This document shows positions 11,215-17,381 of a DNA stretch of 64,000 bases, one piece after another (the stretch's first letter is position 1; each line of letters begins with the position of its first letter). Location: the IMG/VR virus record IMGVR_UViG_3300027734_000044, positions 62,001 to 126,000 of that record; one strand, given 5' to 3'. Made by a program: the position numbers and the translations under genes. This DNA is from a virus. The notes beneath the pieces were generated by a model. It did not search any database and was not told the DNA's origin. It worked only from the letters and a program-made list of their open reading frames with translations.

Positions 11215-11290
11215 AAAGCTAAATTAAGAAATTTCCACAGAAGTTTAATTAGATTTTGTAAAATTTTTAGAATTAATAAGAAAACGATTC
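11215..11290 (-). other. Spacer with weak hairpin
   Basis: Noncoding gap. AATAAGAA (11275-11282) and TTCTTATT (11288-11295) form an 8-bp AT-only stem that overlaps the stop of the upstream 156-residue gene. It could be a weak terminator; no GC-rich stem or long T-run is present. Confidence 0.3.
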
Positions 11291-11761
11291 TTATTGGTTA
11301 CCCTTGCCTCTGCTAAGGAACGTTTTAAAGTCCATTAAAGAAGTATCTGTAGGGTTGTTATCTTTCTTCTTCTTTTTCTTTCTAGCAGCCGGTGTACCAA
11401 CTTCTAATGAAGGAAATTGATCACCCGATCCTGTTCTCCCTGGTCCAGGAGGTATAACATTTCCCATCCCCGGTGTAGCTGTTAAAGAAGCCATTGCACC
11501 TTCTCCTTCACTAATAGGTCCAGCAATTTTATTTTTAAATACTCTATATGTTCCCCTATCTCCCTCTATTACATACCCAATAACTTCACCAGTATTATTT
11601 CTAATAGAATCATCGACCTTACCAGATCTTCCGTCTACCAAGTTTACTCTTATTCCCACTAAAGGATCCTGATCATATCTAGATGCAGAAGCATTGGTAA
11701 AACTTCTAATGCTATCTGTGGTTCCCCCACATCCGCAATCTTCGTCTAGTTTTTCTTCCAT
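11291..11761 (-). CDS. Hypothetical low-complexity protein (156 aa)
   Basis: Starts MEEKLDEDCGCGGTTDS with a CGCGG cluster. A compact beta-rich part at about residues 32-85 (GIRVNLVDGRSGKVDDS) resembles an SH3-like or KOW-like barrel. A Gly/Pro linker and a lysine run (RKKKKKKD) follow, and the C-terminus is SLMDFKTFLSRGKGNQ. The last segment echoes the F-x-x-F-[IL] motif of the capsid-targeting-like leaders, but at the other end of the protein. Function unknown. It lies 5 bases downstream of the DUF3008-like gene. Confidence 0.6.
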   Translation of the reverse strand: MEEKLDEDCGCGGTTDSIRSFTNASASRYDQDPLVGIRVNLVDGRSGKVDDSIRNNTGEVIGYVIEGDRGTYRVFKNKIAGPISEGEGAMASLTATPGMGNVIPPGPGRTGSGDQFPSLEVGTPAARKKKKKKDNNPTDTSLMDFKTFLSRGKGNQ

Positions 11762-11766
11762 AATAA

Positions 11767-12129
11767 TTATTTTTTAGTTGATATAAATTCTCTATAATCT
11801 GATAGATTTTGCATCTTCGATGCTAATGTTCTTTTCTTTTGTTTATTAGACTCAGGCTTAAGATAAGGATATATTGCGGGTACTTCTCCAGGATTTCCTT
11901 TATCCCCTAATCCTTCCTCAATTTCTTCTGGTAATCCTTTATGTTCTGTACTAGCAAAATCTTTTAAAGCTTTCTTCTTCATACTTTTTGCTATATCAAC
12001 AATAGTTTCTCTATAAGCTGATTTAATATCTTTAGGATCTAACCCCTCTTTTCCGTTAGTGTCCATCCACTTACGTACTCCGTGAGCCTGACCCATTAAT
12101 CTCTGTTGTGTTTTAGATACTGATGGCAT
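11767..12129 (-). CDS. DUF3008-like protein (120 aa)
   Basis: The N-terminus, MPSVSKTQQRLMGQAHGVRK, and the segment KALKDFASTEHKGLPEEI match the small DUF3008 family common in phages, whose function is unknown to me. The extension after residue ~70 is unrelated and ends LSDYREFISTKK, another C-terminal echo of the Y-x-E-F-I motif of capsid-targeting leaders. Basic overall. Neighbours on both sides are small phage proteins of unknown role. Confidence 0.65.
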   Translation of the reverse strand: MPSVSKTQQRLMGQAHGVRKWMDTNGKEGLDPKDIKSAYRETIVDIAKSMKKKALKDFASTEHKGLPEEIEEGLGDKGNPGEVPAIYPYLKPESNKQKKRTLASKMQNLSDYREFISTKK

Positions 12130-12130
12130 A

Positions 12131-12400
12131 TTATGTTTTAGGGAATTTTGGCTTTTTGCCTATATATTCTTTCCAAGACCAAATGAATCTTCTGTATCCA
12201 TTCTTTACTGTATTAAAGCCAGTATCACCTTTAGGTATTTTAACAGGGGAAACTGGTGGTTCATATGCACCAGTTTCTGGTGCTTCCTCTTCTGACATAG
12301 ATTTTTTAATCACATCAAACCCCTTACCCCCCTTTGGTATTTTAACAGGAGATGTTGGTGGTGTGTAAGAGCCAGTCTCGTAAGATTTTTTCTTTTTCAT
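12131..12400 (-). CDS. Small protein with duplicated PVKIPKG motif (89 aa)
   Basis: Contains two copies of a ~27-residue unit: ETGSYTPPTSPVKIPKGGKG and ETGAYEPPVSPVKIPKGDTG, each followed by F-[DN]-x-[IV]-K. The tail is basic and aromatic, GYRRFIWSWKEYIGKKPKFP. The duplication is visible in the DNA at about 12220-12270 and 12335-12385. No family recognised; short linear motifs of this kind often bind a repeated partner. Its upstream region carries the terminator/promoter hairpin at 12424-12463. Confidence 0.6.
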   Translation of the reverse strand: MKKKKSYETGSYTPPTSPVKIPKGGKGFDVIKKSMSEEEAPETGAYEPPVSPVKIPKGDTGFNTVKNGYRRFIWSWKEYIGKKPKFPKT

Positions 12401-12423
12401 TTTGTCTTTAAACCAGGGTATAC

Positions 12424-12463
12424 AAAAAACTCCTGATAGATTATATATCCATCAGGAGTTTCT
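12424..12463. terminator. Bidirectional hairpin terminator with promoter motif in its loop
   Basis: AAACTCCTGAT (12427-12437) pairs perfectly with ATCAGGAGTTT (12451-12461), flanked by A and T runs, which suits an intrinsic terminator on either strand. The loop contains GGATATATAA on the minus strand (12441-12450), a full copy of the recurrent promoter-like element. It could end transcription from the DUF4494-like gene and restart it for the 89-residue gene. Confidence 0.75.
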
Positions 12464-12478
12464 AATTAATAGTTTATC

Positions 12479-12709
12479 TTATCCTTTGATATGAACCACT
12501 GATTCAATTTTAGATTGAGCTACAGAAGTAACTTCGAAATCTAAATGAGCAGTTGAATTATCTCCAGCAAGATGGGCATGCAATCTTGTTTCAGCTTCAG
12601 TAACAGCTTCCGCTTCTACTAAGATTTCAGACCTTGATGCTTTTGCTTTTCCTGTACTTTTAGAAACCTCACCAGTGAAAAAGCTTACCTTACAAATGTA
12701 ATATCCCAT
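12479..12709 (-). CDS. DUF4494-like protein (76 aa)
   Basis: Begins MGYYICKVSFFTGEVSKSTG, followed by a charged strand and an AEAVTEAETRL helix. This layout resembles DUF4494, a small family typical of Bacteroidetes and their phages whose function is unknown to me. The stop lies 16 bases before the hairpin terminator, and it starts 5 bases after the Hc1-like gene's stop. The two were probably transcribed together. Confidence 0.6.
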   Translation of the reverse strand: MGYYICKVSFFTGEVSKSTGKAKASRSEILVEAEAVTEAETRLHAHLAGDNSTAHLDFEVTSVAQSKIESVVHIKG

Positions 12710-12714
12710 TGTAA

Positions 12715-12894
12715 TTAGGCTTTAGTGTTTTTAGTTTCTTGTACATTAACTCTTAAATCTTGAGCTAATTTTTTAAGATCTTGACAAGCTGTACGAACGC
12801 GAGTTCCTGCAGACTTGTTACCTTTTACGTAGAAAGCTTCCATGTCTTTTTCCATGCTTGCTACCAATTCTTTAATTTTTTCGTAATTTTCCAT
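12715..12894 (-). CDS. Hc1/histone-H1-like protein (59 aa)
   Basis: Small basic protein, MENYEKIKELVASMEKD at the start, then AFYVKGNKSAGTRVRTACQD and LKKLAQDLRVNVQE. This matches the Hc1-type histone-like proteins widespread in Bacteroidetes, which are two helices joined by a K/R-rich turn. Predicted role is binding DNA, phage or host. The start ATG follows an AT-rich stretch containing GATATAG and AATATATC. It is too short for many gene callers, but the frame and family resemblance are clear. Confidence 0.75.
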   Translation of the reverse strand: MENYEKIKELVASMEKDMEAFYVKGNKSAGTRVRTACQDLKKLAQDLRVNVQETKNTKA

Positions 12895-12928
12895 GTTGAT
12901 ATATTTTCTATATCATAGAGATGAAACC

Positions 12929-13246
12929 CTAGTTTGTTTCATTGATTTTGAAGGATTTTAAAACTCTCCTTCCTAAAGTAGTCAAAGAAAAATAATTTGC
13001 TGAATCCTCTTGAACTTTGTATTGGATATACTTCTTCTGATTTCTAACCCAAGCCATAGTTGGTTTTCTCCCAGAGTCATCCTCAGGTATACTATCAAGA
13101 AATTCCATTAATTCTTTCTTTGTAACCTTTTCTTTCTCTGCTATGAAAGAAAGAACCTTAGTTGTTACTTGAGAAGGTTTAGCCCAAGCTATAGGTATTC
13201 TTGATTCCGTAATAAATTCGTTATATGAAAGAATCTTATTAATCAT
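12929..13246 (-). CDS. Protein with capsid-targeting-like leader and winged-helix-like body (105 aa)
   Basis: The first 14 residues, MINKILSYNEFITE, match the T4 capsid-targeting leader pattern ([FY]-x-E-F-I-x-E), with predicted cleavage after Glu14. The rest, VLSFIAEKEKVTKKELMEF then YFSLTTLGRRVLKSF, has the helix pattern and hairpin of a winged-helix DNA-binding domain. Its start overlaps the end of the 177-residue gene by 8 bases. If packaged, it could act on host DNA at once; that is inference. Confidence 0.7.
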   Translation of the reverse strand: MINKILSYNEFITESRIPIAWAKPSQVTTKVLSFIAEKEKVTKKELMEFLDSIPEDDSGRKPTMAWVRNQKKYIQYKVQEDSANYFSLTTLGRRVLKSFKINETN

Positions 13247-13772
13247 GATCTCTTCTAGAATAGATTACTATTTTGCTCTCCGGACCTTCTTGGATACTCC
13301 ACTTATCGTAGCTCCATTCATCCATTAAAGATTTAGCTTTCTCCATGTACTCTTCAAAATCCATATCTATATTTAAAGGCATCTCATCATAAATAATAGA
13401 AACCTTAGGATTAGATTGTAAATAATCTTTAATACACTCTCCTGCGATCTTATAGAATCTCATAAGCTCGGATTTAGTAAGTATAAACACATCATCTTCT
13501 CTAGACTTAAAGTCAGAGTCTTTAACTAAATAATCGTCCATTACAGACTCTCTAATAGGCTCTACAGAAAGAACTGCATAACTGTTTTCAGCGGATTCGA
13601 TGGTTATATTCCTAGAAAGCTTACCAAGGTTAACTACAAATCCTAGTTCATCCTCTTCACCCTCTATCTTGAAGAAATATTGTGACAATTTACCTTCTTT
13701 CTTCTTTACGAAAAAATCTCTACCGTATCCATCTTCGTTTAGAAATTGCTCAAATAATTTAATATGTTTCAT
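13239..13772 (-). CDS. Hypothetical protein with capsid-targeting-like leader (177 aa)
   Basis: Starts MKHIKLFEQFLNE, one of the cleanest matches here to the T4 leader, with predicted cleavage after Glu13. The remainder is acidic alpha/beta, including YFFKIEGEEDELGFVVNLG and a C-terminal KIVIYSRRDHD; no family recognised. The ATG is 3 bases after an AGATATATAA element (13776-13785), implying a very short mRNA leader. Confidence 0.7.
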   Translation of the reverse strand: MKHIKLFEQFLNEDGYGRDFFVKKKEGKLSQYFFKIEGEEDELGFVVNLGKLSRNITIESAENSYAVLSVEPIRESVMDDYLVKDSDFKSREDDVFILTKSELMRFYKIAGECIKDYLQSNPKVSIIYDEMPLNIDMDFEEYMEKAKSLMDEWSYDKWSIQEGPESKIVIYSRRDHD

Positions 13773-13775
13773 ATT

Positions 13776-13785
13776 TTATATATCT
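13776..13785 (-). promoter_or_regulatory. Promoter-like element AGATATATAA
   Basis: Three bases upstream of the ATG of the 177-residue protein, between it and the 90-residue gene. With a T4-late-like start site the transcript would be nearly leaderless. Confidence 0.5.
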
Positions 13786-13788
13786 TAA

Positions 13789-14061
13789 TTAAAAACCTCT
13801 CTCTGGAATTTTAGCGGATGTGTTAGGTATGTATTGGTTCTTTTTCCTCCTTTTAAATATCTCTCCTCTAACTACGTTACCATAGTATTTATCTATAAGA
13901 TTCCATGCTTCCTCTAATTCAGTTACATCAGTATCCTCCATTGCAGAAAACTCTTCCCTAACGGAATTAATCCTGTCTCTGGCTTCTTCTAATAGTCTTT
14001 TACTATTAGAAAGGTCATACTTTGAGGTATGACCTTCCTTAATTTCACTGAATTTTTTCAT
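13789..14061 (-). CDS. Small helical protein with short leader motif (90 aa)
   Basis: Begins MKKFSEIKEGHTSKYDLSNS; MKKFSEIKE is a shortened form of the leader motif. Residues 20-60 are predicted as long charged helices (coiled-coil-like), and the C-terminus is basic, KRRKKNQYIPNT. The codons for residues ~9-24 form two tandem perfect hairpins (13989-14036). It starts 3 bases after the MoxR gene's stop. Function unknown. Confidence 0.6.
   Translation of the reverse strand: MKKFSEIKEGHTSKYDLSNSKRLLEEARDRINSVREEFSAMEDTDVTELEEAWNLIDKYYGNVVRGEIFKRRKKNQYIPNTSAKIPERGF
13989..14036 (-). promoter_or_regulatory. Two tandem perfect hairpins inside the start of a gene
   Basis: On the plus strand CTAATAGT-CTTTT-ACTATTAG (13989-14009) is followed after one base by AAGGTCATAC-TTTGAG-GTATGACCTT (14011-14036). 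Both stems are perfect (8 and 10 bp). In the mRNA they begin about 26 bases after the AUG of the 90-residue gene. This could be a structured RNA element, operator or attenuator; function is inferred only from symmetry. Confidence 0.5.
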
Positions 14062-14064
14062 TAA

Positions 14065-15582
14065 TTAAAATTCCGTTCCAAGCTCTGATCCCCATTTATC
14101 AGCTAGAGGAGCTATACATTGGATTGCTTTAGCATCTTTTTTCAAGTAAGCATGCTCTTTAAATAAGTTAGAGATAGCAGCGTTACCCCATTCTGGAGAA
14201 TTAACTCTTTGTAAGTAGTTAGCAAAGTTACATACTTCAGTAGCTGTTAATTCGGTGTCTTTACTTTTTCTAATAATAGCAGAAAGTAATGCGTGTGCAT
14301 AATCAGCTCTTGGTCTTCCAGACTTAGGATCTTTCTTATCGTCAGGAAGAGGTGCTCTTTCTGGGTTAGTGAACGGAAGCATCAAATCTTTAACAGGAAT
14401 TTCTTTTGCAATTTTATAGAAGTCTAAAAATGCTGCAGCAGCATCATATCCAACTTCTACTTGAAATGCACTAATAATATCTCTATCTGATAATTCGGTT
14501 ACACCCTCAGAAGCAAGTTCATCCATAACTCTTCTTAATCCCATTGCAGCATCTGTCCAAGCTCTAGGAGTTGGATATTTAATCATTTGCTTAGCAGGAT
14601 CAAGGTTATGGAAATATTCTTGTTGAAATTCTAAGAAGTCTAATAACTCAGGAATAACAATATTTTTTAATCTGCCACCTTCGATGAATTTTCTTAGGCC
14701 AGCAACGGTAGGTACAAAATTAACAACAGAGAAACGATCTCTAAGAGCTGTACCCATTGCTTTAACTTCTCTTGGGTCATCTTCCGCTCTGTTACCAGCA
14801 GCAACGATATACCATTTGCTTGGAATTTGATATGTTTGTCCAAGTCTTCTACTTTGTGCAAGTTTCATGAAAACTTTAATAACCTCTTGAGGCATACGAT
14901 TTAACTCATCGATAAAAAGAATTCCACCCATATTATCTTTACCATTATCATTAGGTAAAAGGTTTACAGATACGTTAGATCTTGTAATACCTCTTCCGTA
15001 AGGATCTTCTTCTGAAGGACTTGAAACGTCTACCACTGAAGGTACACCTGCAAAGTCAACTGGTTCTGCAAATTCACCATCTACGAAAGCTAAGTTTAGT
15101 GGCTTACCGTACATTTCTTTCCCTAGTTCGTCACATACTTGAGCAACGATTTGGGTTTTACCAATACCAGGTGCTCCGAAAATAAAAATAGGCTTAACGT
15201 CTAATACACCTTGATTGTTTCCTTCCTCGCCAGCTTTTAATACTGCTTTAAGACGAGTTTTAATCATCTTCTTAAGTTCCGGCTCTTTAACGTCAAGAAC
15301 GTCTTCACTTTTTGGATAAGTTAAAGGAACTTGAGCCTCGTTTGCCATCTCTGCATATGGAGTACCAGCAAAGAAATCTAAAAGTTGTTGCTCGATAGAT
15401 CCTTTATCAGGGTCGAATGCAACAGCCATAGGTTTACCAGCTTTAGCTCCAGAAGGTATTAGTCTTACTAATCCGTCTTTTATTGCTGTTTTTAAAGATT
15501 GCATCCATCCAGAAATCTTTGAGCCAATTCTTTCAAGGTATCCTTCGTTAACAAACTCATTAAAATTGTAAATACGTTTCAT
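14065..15582 (-). CDS. MoxR-type AAA+ ATPase with capsid-targeting-like leader
   Basis: AAA+ ATPase of the MoxR/RavA kind, expected to remodel proteins together with a VWA partner. Walker A is GAPGIGKT (about residues 135-142), Walker B GGILFIDELNR (~216-226), sensor 1 is VAAGNRAEDD (~257-266) and the arginine-finger region is ALRDRF (~278-283). The N-terminus, MKRIYNFNEFVNE, is a close match to the T4 capsid-targeting leader (F-x-E-F-V-x-E); such a leader is foreign to MoxR proteins. It lies 30 bases downstream of the VWA gene and, with the metallopeptidase before that, forms a three-gene unit. Confidence 0.9.
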   Translation of the reverse strand: MKRIYNFNEFVNEGYLERIGSKISGWMQSLKTAIKDGLVRLIPSGAKAGKPMAVAFDPDKGSIEQQLLDFFAGTPYAEMANEAQVPLTYPKSEDVLDVKEPELKKMIKTRLKAVLKAGEEGNNQGVLDVKPIFIFGAPGIGKTQIVAQVCDELGKEMYGKPLNLAFVDGEFAEPVDFAGVPSVVDVSSPSEEDPYGRGITRSNVSVNLLPNDNGKDNMGGILFIDELNRMPQEVIKVFMKLAQSRRLGQTYQIPSKWYIVAAGNRAEDDPREVKAMGTALRDRFSVVNFVPTVAGLRKFIEGGRLKNIVIPELLDFLEFQQEYFHNLDPAKQMIKYPTPRAWTDAAMGLRRVMDELASEGVTELSDRDIISAFQVEVGYDAAAAFLDFYKIAKEIPVKDLMLPFTNPERAPLPDDKKDPKSGRPRADYAHALLSAIIRKSKDTELTATEVCNFANYLQRVNSPEWGNAAISNLFKEHAYLKKDAKAIQCIAPLADKWGSELGTEF

Positions 15583-15603
15583 TTTTTTATTTTTATTTTC
15601 TCT

Positions 15604-15613
15604 TTATATATCC
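15604..15613 (-). promoter_or_regulatory. Promoter-like element GGATATATAA
   Basis: 21 bases upstream of the MoxR ATG and touching the VWA gene's stop codon. The sequence between is almost pure A/G (AGAGAAAATAAAAATAAAAAA), a Bacteroidetes-like A-rich leader. Confidence 0.55.
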
Positions 15614-16659
15614 TAAATGGATGTGACTTCTTTATTGGGTAAAGTAATATCTATTCTATTACCAAATGGAATATCGTTACTGAATGGTTGTCCATTAAAC
15701 GTAAGAAGAACCCATATACATTTATCTTCGTACTCACCTATACCATATTGAGAAGCATTAGGGAAAGTAGCTTCGCCATCAGTAAAATAAATAAATACTG
15801 AAGGTACTATTCCTTTATCTAATAAATTTTCTTCCGTCCATTCAAATGGAGGATAAAATTCGGTACCTCCACTTTGAAGCTTTCCTACATCTATAGGATC
15901 ACCTGGTTGTATATGATCTACTCTATAGATATCAGTGTGACAGAATATAACATAAAGATCCTGTGGCGAATAGGCATCAACTATTGCTTTAGCTTCTCCT
16001 AAGAATTGAGCAACCATCTTATCCGATATAGATCCAGATGTATCTATAGCAACCACTACACATTCGAAATCTTCTTTGTATCTTTTGTAACCGTATTGTG
16101 CTTTACCTCCACCTAGGAATCTTCTGGAAGGAAGAGTATATTTACTTTTAGAAATAGCATCATCTATAAAAACTTCCAATTCTTTTCTCCAATCTACTAC
16201 AGCGGTTCTCATTCTCTGTAAAGCAGCTCTGATACCACCAGGTATATTACCTCTCGATTGAGATTCTGCGGCAGTTGTAGCAGCTTTCCATTGATCTTTT
16301 TTTGCATCAGGATCTTTGTCACCTGGCTCTCCGTCTCCAAGAGATCCGGTAGGATATACTTCACCTATTACAGTATGCCCAGATGGCTGTTTCCATGGGG
16401 TAACTTCATAGGATGCTCCAGGTTCTTTAGGATCAACTTCTTCAAATTCATTACCTCTTCCACTACCTGAATCTTTGCCGGGTTTTCCTGGTTTAGAATC
16501 CCCGTTAGGATCATTTTCTTCTCCACCCTCTTCATTACCCGGCTCGTCTTCTTCTTCGTCCCATCCCTCTGTATTTTTAGGTGGCTTAGTAGATTCTCCA
16601 GAGCCAGGTCCTTTTTGAGATCTAACTATTTTCTTAACCTCTGTAATTTTAGCTTTCAT
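15613..16659 (-). CDS. VWA-domain protein (C-terminal half of a DUF2201-like protein)
   Basis: Residues 1-130 are a disordered, Gly/Pro/Glu/Asp-rich tail. The C-terminal ~150 residues are a von Willebrand A domain with a complete MIDAS: DTSGSIS (~204-210), the Thr of GGTEF (~263) and FTDGEA (~290). DFECVVVAID at its start fits the first strand. In cellular DUF2201 proteins a metallopeptidase-like domain and a VWA domain lie on one chain; here the upstream gene supplies the first part and its TAA is followed directly by this ATG. It probably works with the MoxR ATPase encoded next. Confidence 0.85.
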   Translation of the reverse strand: MKAKITEVKKIVRSQKGPGSGESTKPPKNTEGWDEEEDEPGNEEGGEENDPNGDSKPGKPGKDSGSGRGNEFEEVDPKEPGASYEVTPWKQPSGHTVIGEVYPTGSLGDGEPGDKDPDAKKDQWKAATTAAESQSRGNIPGGIRAALQRMRTAVVDWRKELEVFIDDAISKSKYTLPSRRFLGGGKAQYGYKRYKEDFECVVVAIDTSGSISDKMVAQFLGEAKAIVDAYSPQDLYVIFCHTDIYRVDHIQPGDPIDVGKLQSGGTEFYPPFEWTEENLLDKGIVPSVFIYFTDGEATFPNASQYGIGEYEDKCIWVLLTFNGQPFSNDIPFGNRIDITLPNKEVTSI

Positions 16660-17358
16660 TTATTTTAAATATTTAGTTACATCAGATTCTGATATAGGAT
16701 CGAAATCAATTTCTCCAGTAGATGGATCAATAGATCTTACAACACCATATGTATTTGTTTTAGTATCTCTAATTACATCACCAATAACAATTTCAGAATC
16801 GGGAGAATCCCCTTCTCCCCCTCCATCAGGTTCATCTGGTGGTTTAGCACCAGACTTAACTAGCCATTCATAAATTTGTTCAGACGATAGATTAACGAAT
16901 TTCTTATCATCAGGATGGTATCCGCACCCAGGATAAAGAGCTTCTTTAGGCATTGTTCCTACACCTTCTAATAATTGATTTAAAGCGTAATCTGCTGCTA
17001 CGTTCCATAATTGAGGATCTGGCATTTTTCTAGCAAAGTGAAATAATACGTTGTGCATTATCTCGTGGCATATAACGAATATAATTTCGCCCTCGGTTTT
17101 TGCTAAAACAAACCCTGGATCATAGTGTATGCTAACACCATCTGTTGCCATCGTCTTATATGGCAAATTTCGATTTTCTCTGATTACTAAATCGGAAAGA
17201 AGTTTTCTGAAGAATGGATATTTACCCATAATATCGAAGCAACAAAGCCTCATTTTTTTAAAAGCATCTTCCGATATACTATTTCCTTTTGGCTCGTCTT
17301 TATCTAAATAAACTTGTTCAAATAATTTAAACTCGCTCCATCCGAGGATTCTTCTCAT
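16660..17358 (-). CDS. DUF2201-like metallopeptidase domain with capsid-targeting-like leader
   Basis: Zincin-like domain with the HExxH motif in FVICHEIMHNVLFHFARK (about residues 94-111) and a following WNVAADYALNQLL helix, as in the putative metallopeptidase domain found N-terminal to VWA in DUF2201 proteins. It starts MRRILGWSEFKLFEQVYL, a leader-like sequence sharing KLFEQVYL with the 101-residue protein at 9920. A Pro/Gly/Asp linker lies at ~170-190 and a small beta domain (IVIGDVIRDTKTNTYGVV) at the end. Peptidase activity is predicted from the motif only. Confidence 0.8.
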   Translation of the reverse strand: MRRILGWSEFKLFEQVYLDKDEPKGNSISEDAFKKMRLCCFDIMGKYPFFRKLLSDLVIRENRNLPYKTMATDGVSIHYDPGFVLAKTEGEIIFVICHEIMHNVLFHFARKMPDPQLWNVAADYALNQLLEGVGTMPKEALYPGCGYHPDDKKFVNLSSEQIYEWLVKSGAKPPDEPDGGGEGDSPDSEIVIGDVIRDTKTNTYGVVRSIDPSTGEIDFDPISESDVTKYLK

Positions 17359-17371
17359 TTCTATTTTTTAT

Positions 17372-17381
17372 TTATATATCT
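17372..17381 (-). promoter_or_regulatory. Promoter-like element AGATATATAA
   Basis: 13 bases upstream of the metallopeptidase ATG, overlapping the stop codon of the ligase/NMNAT fusion gene. Likely drives the metallopeptidase-VWA-MoxR unit. Confidence 0.55.
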
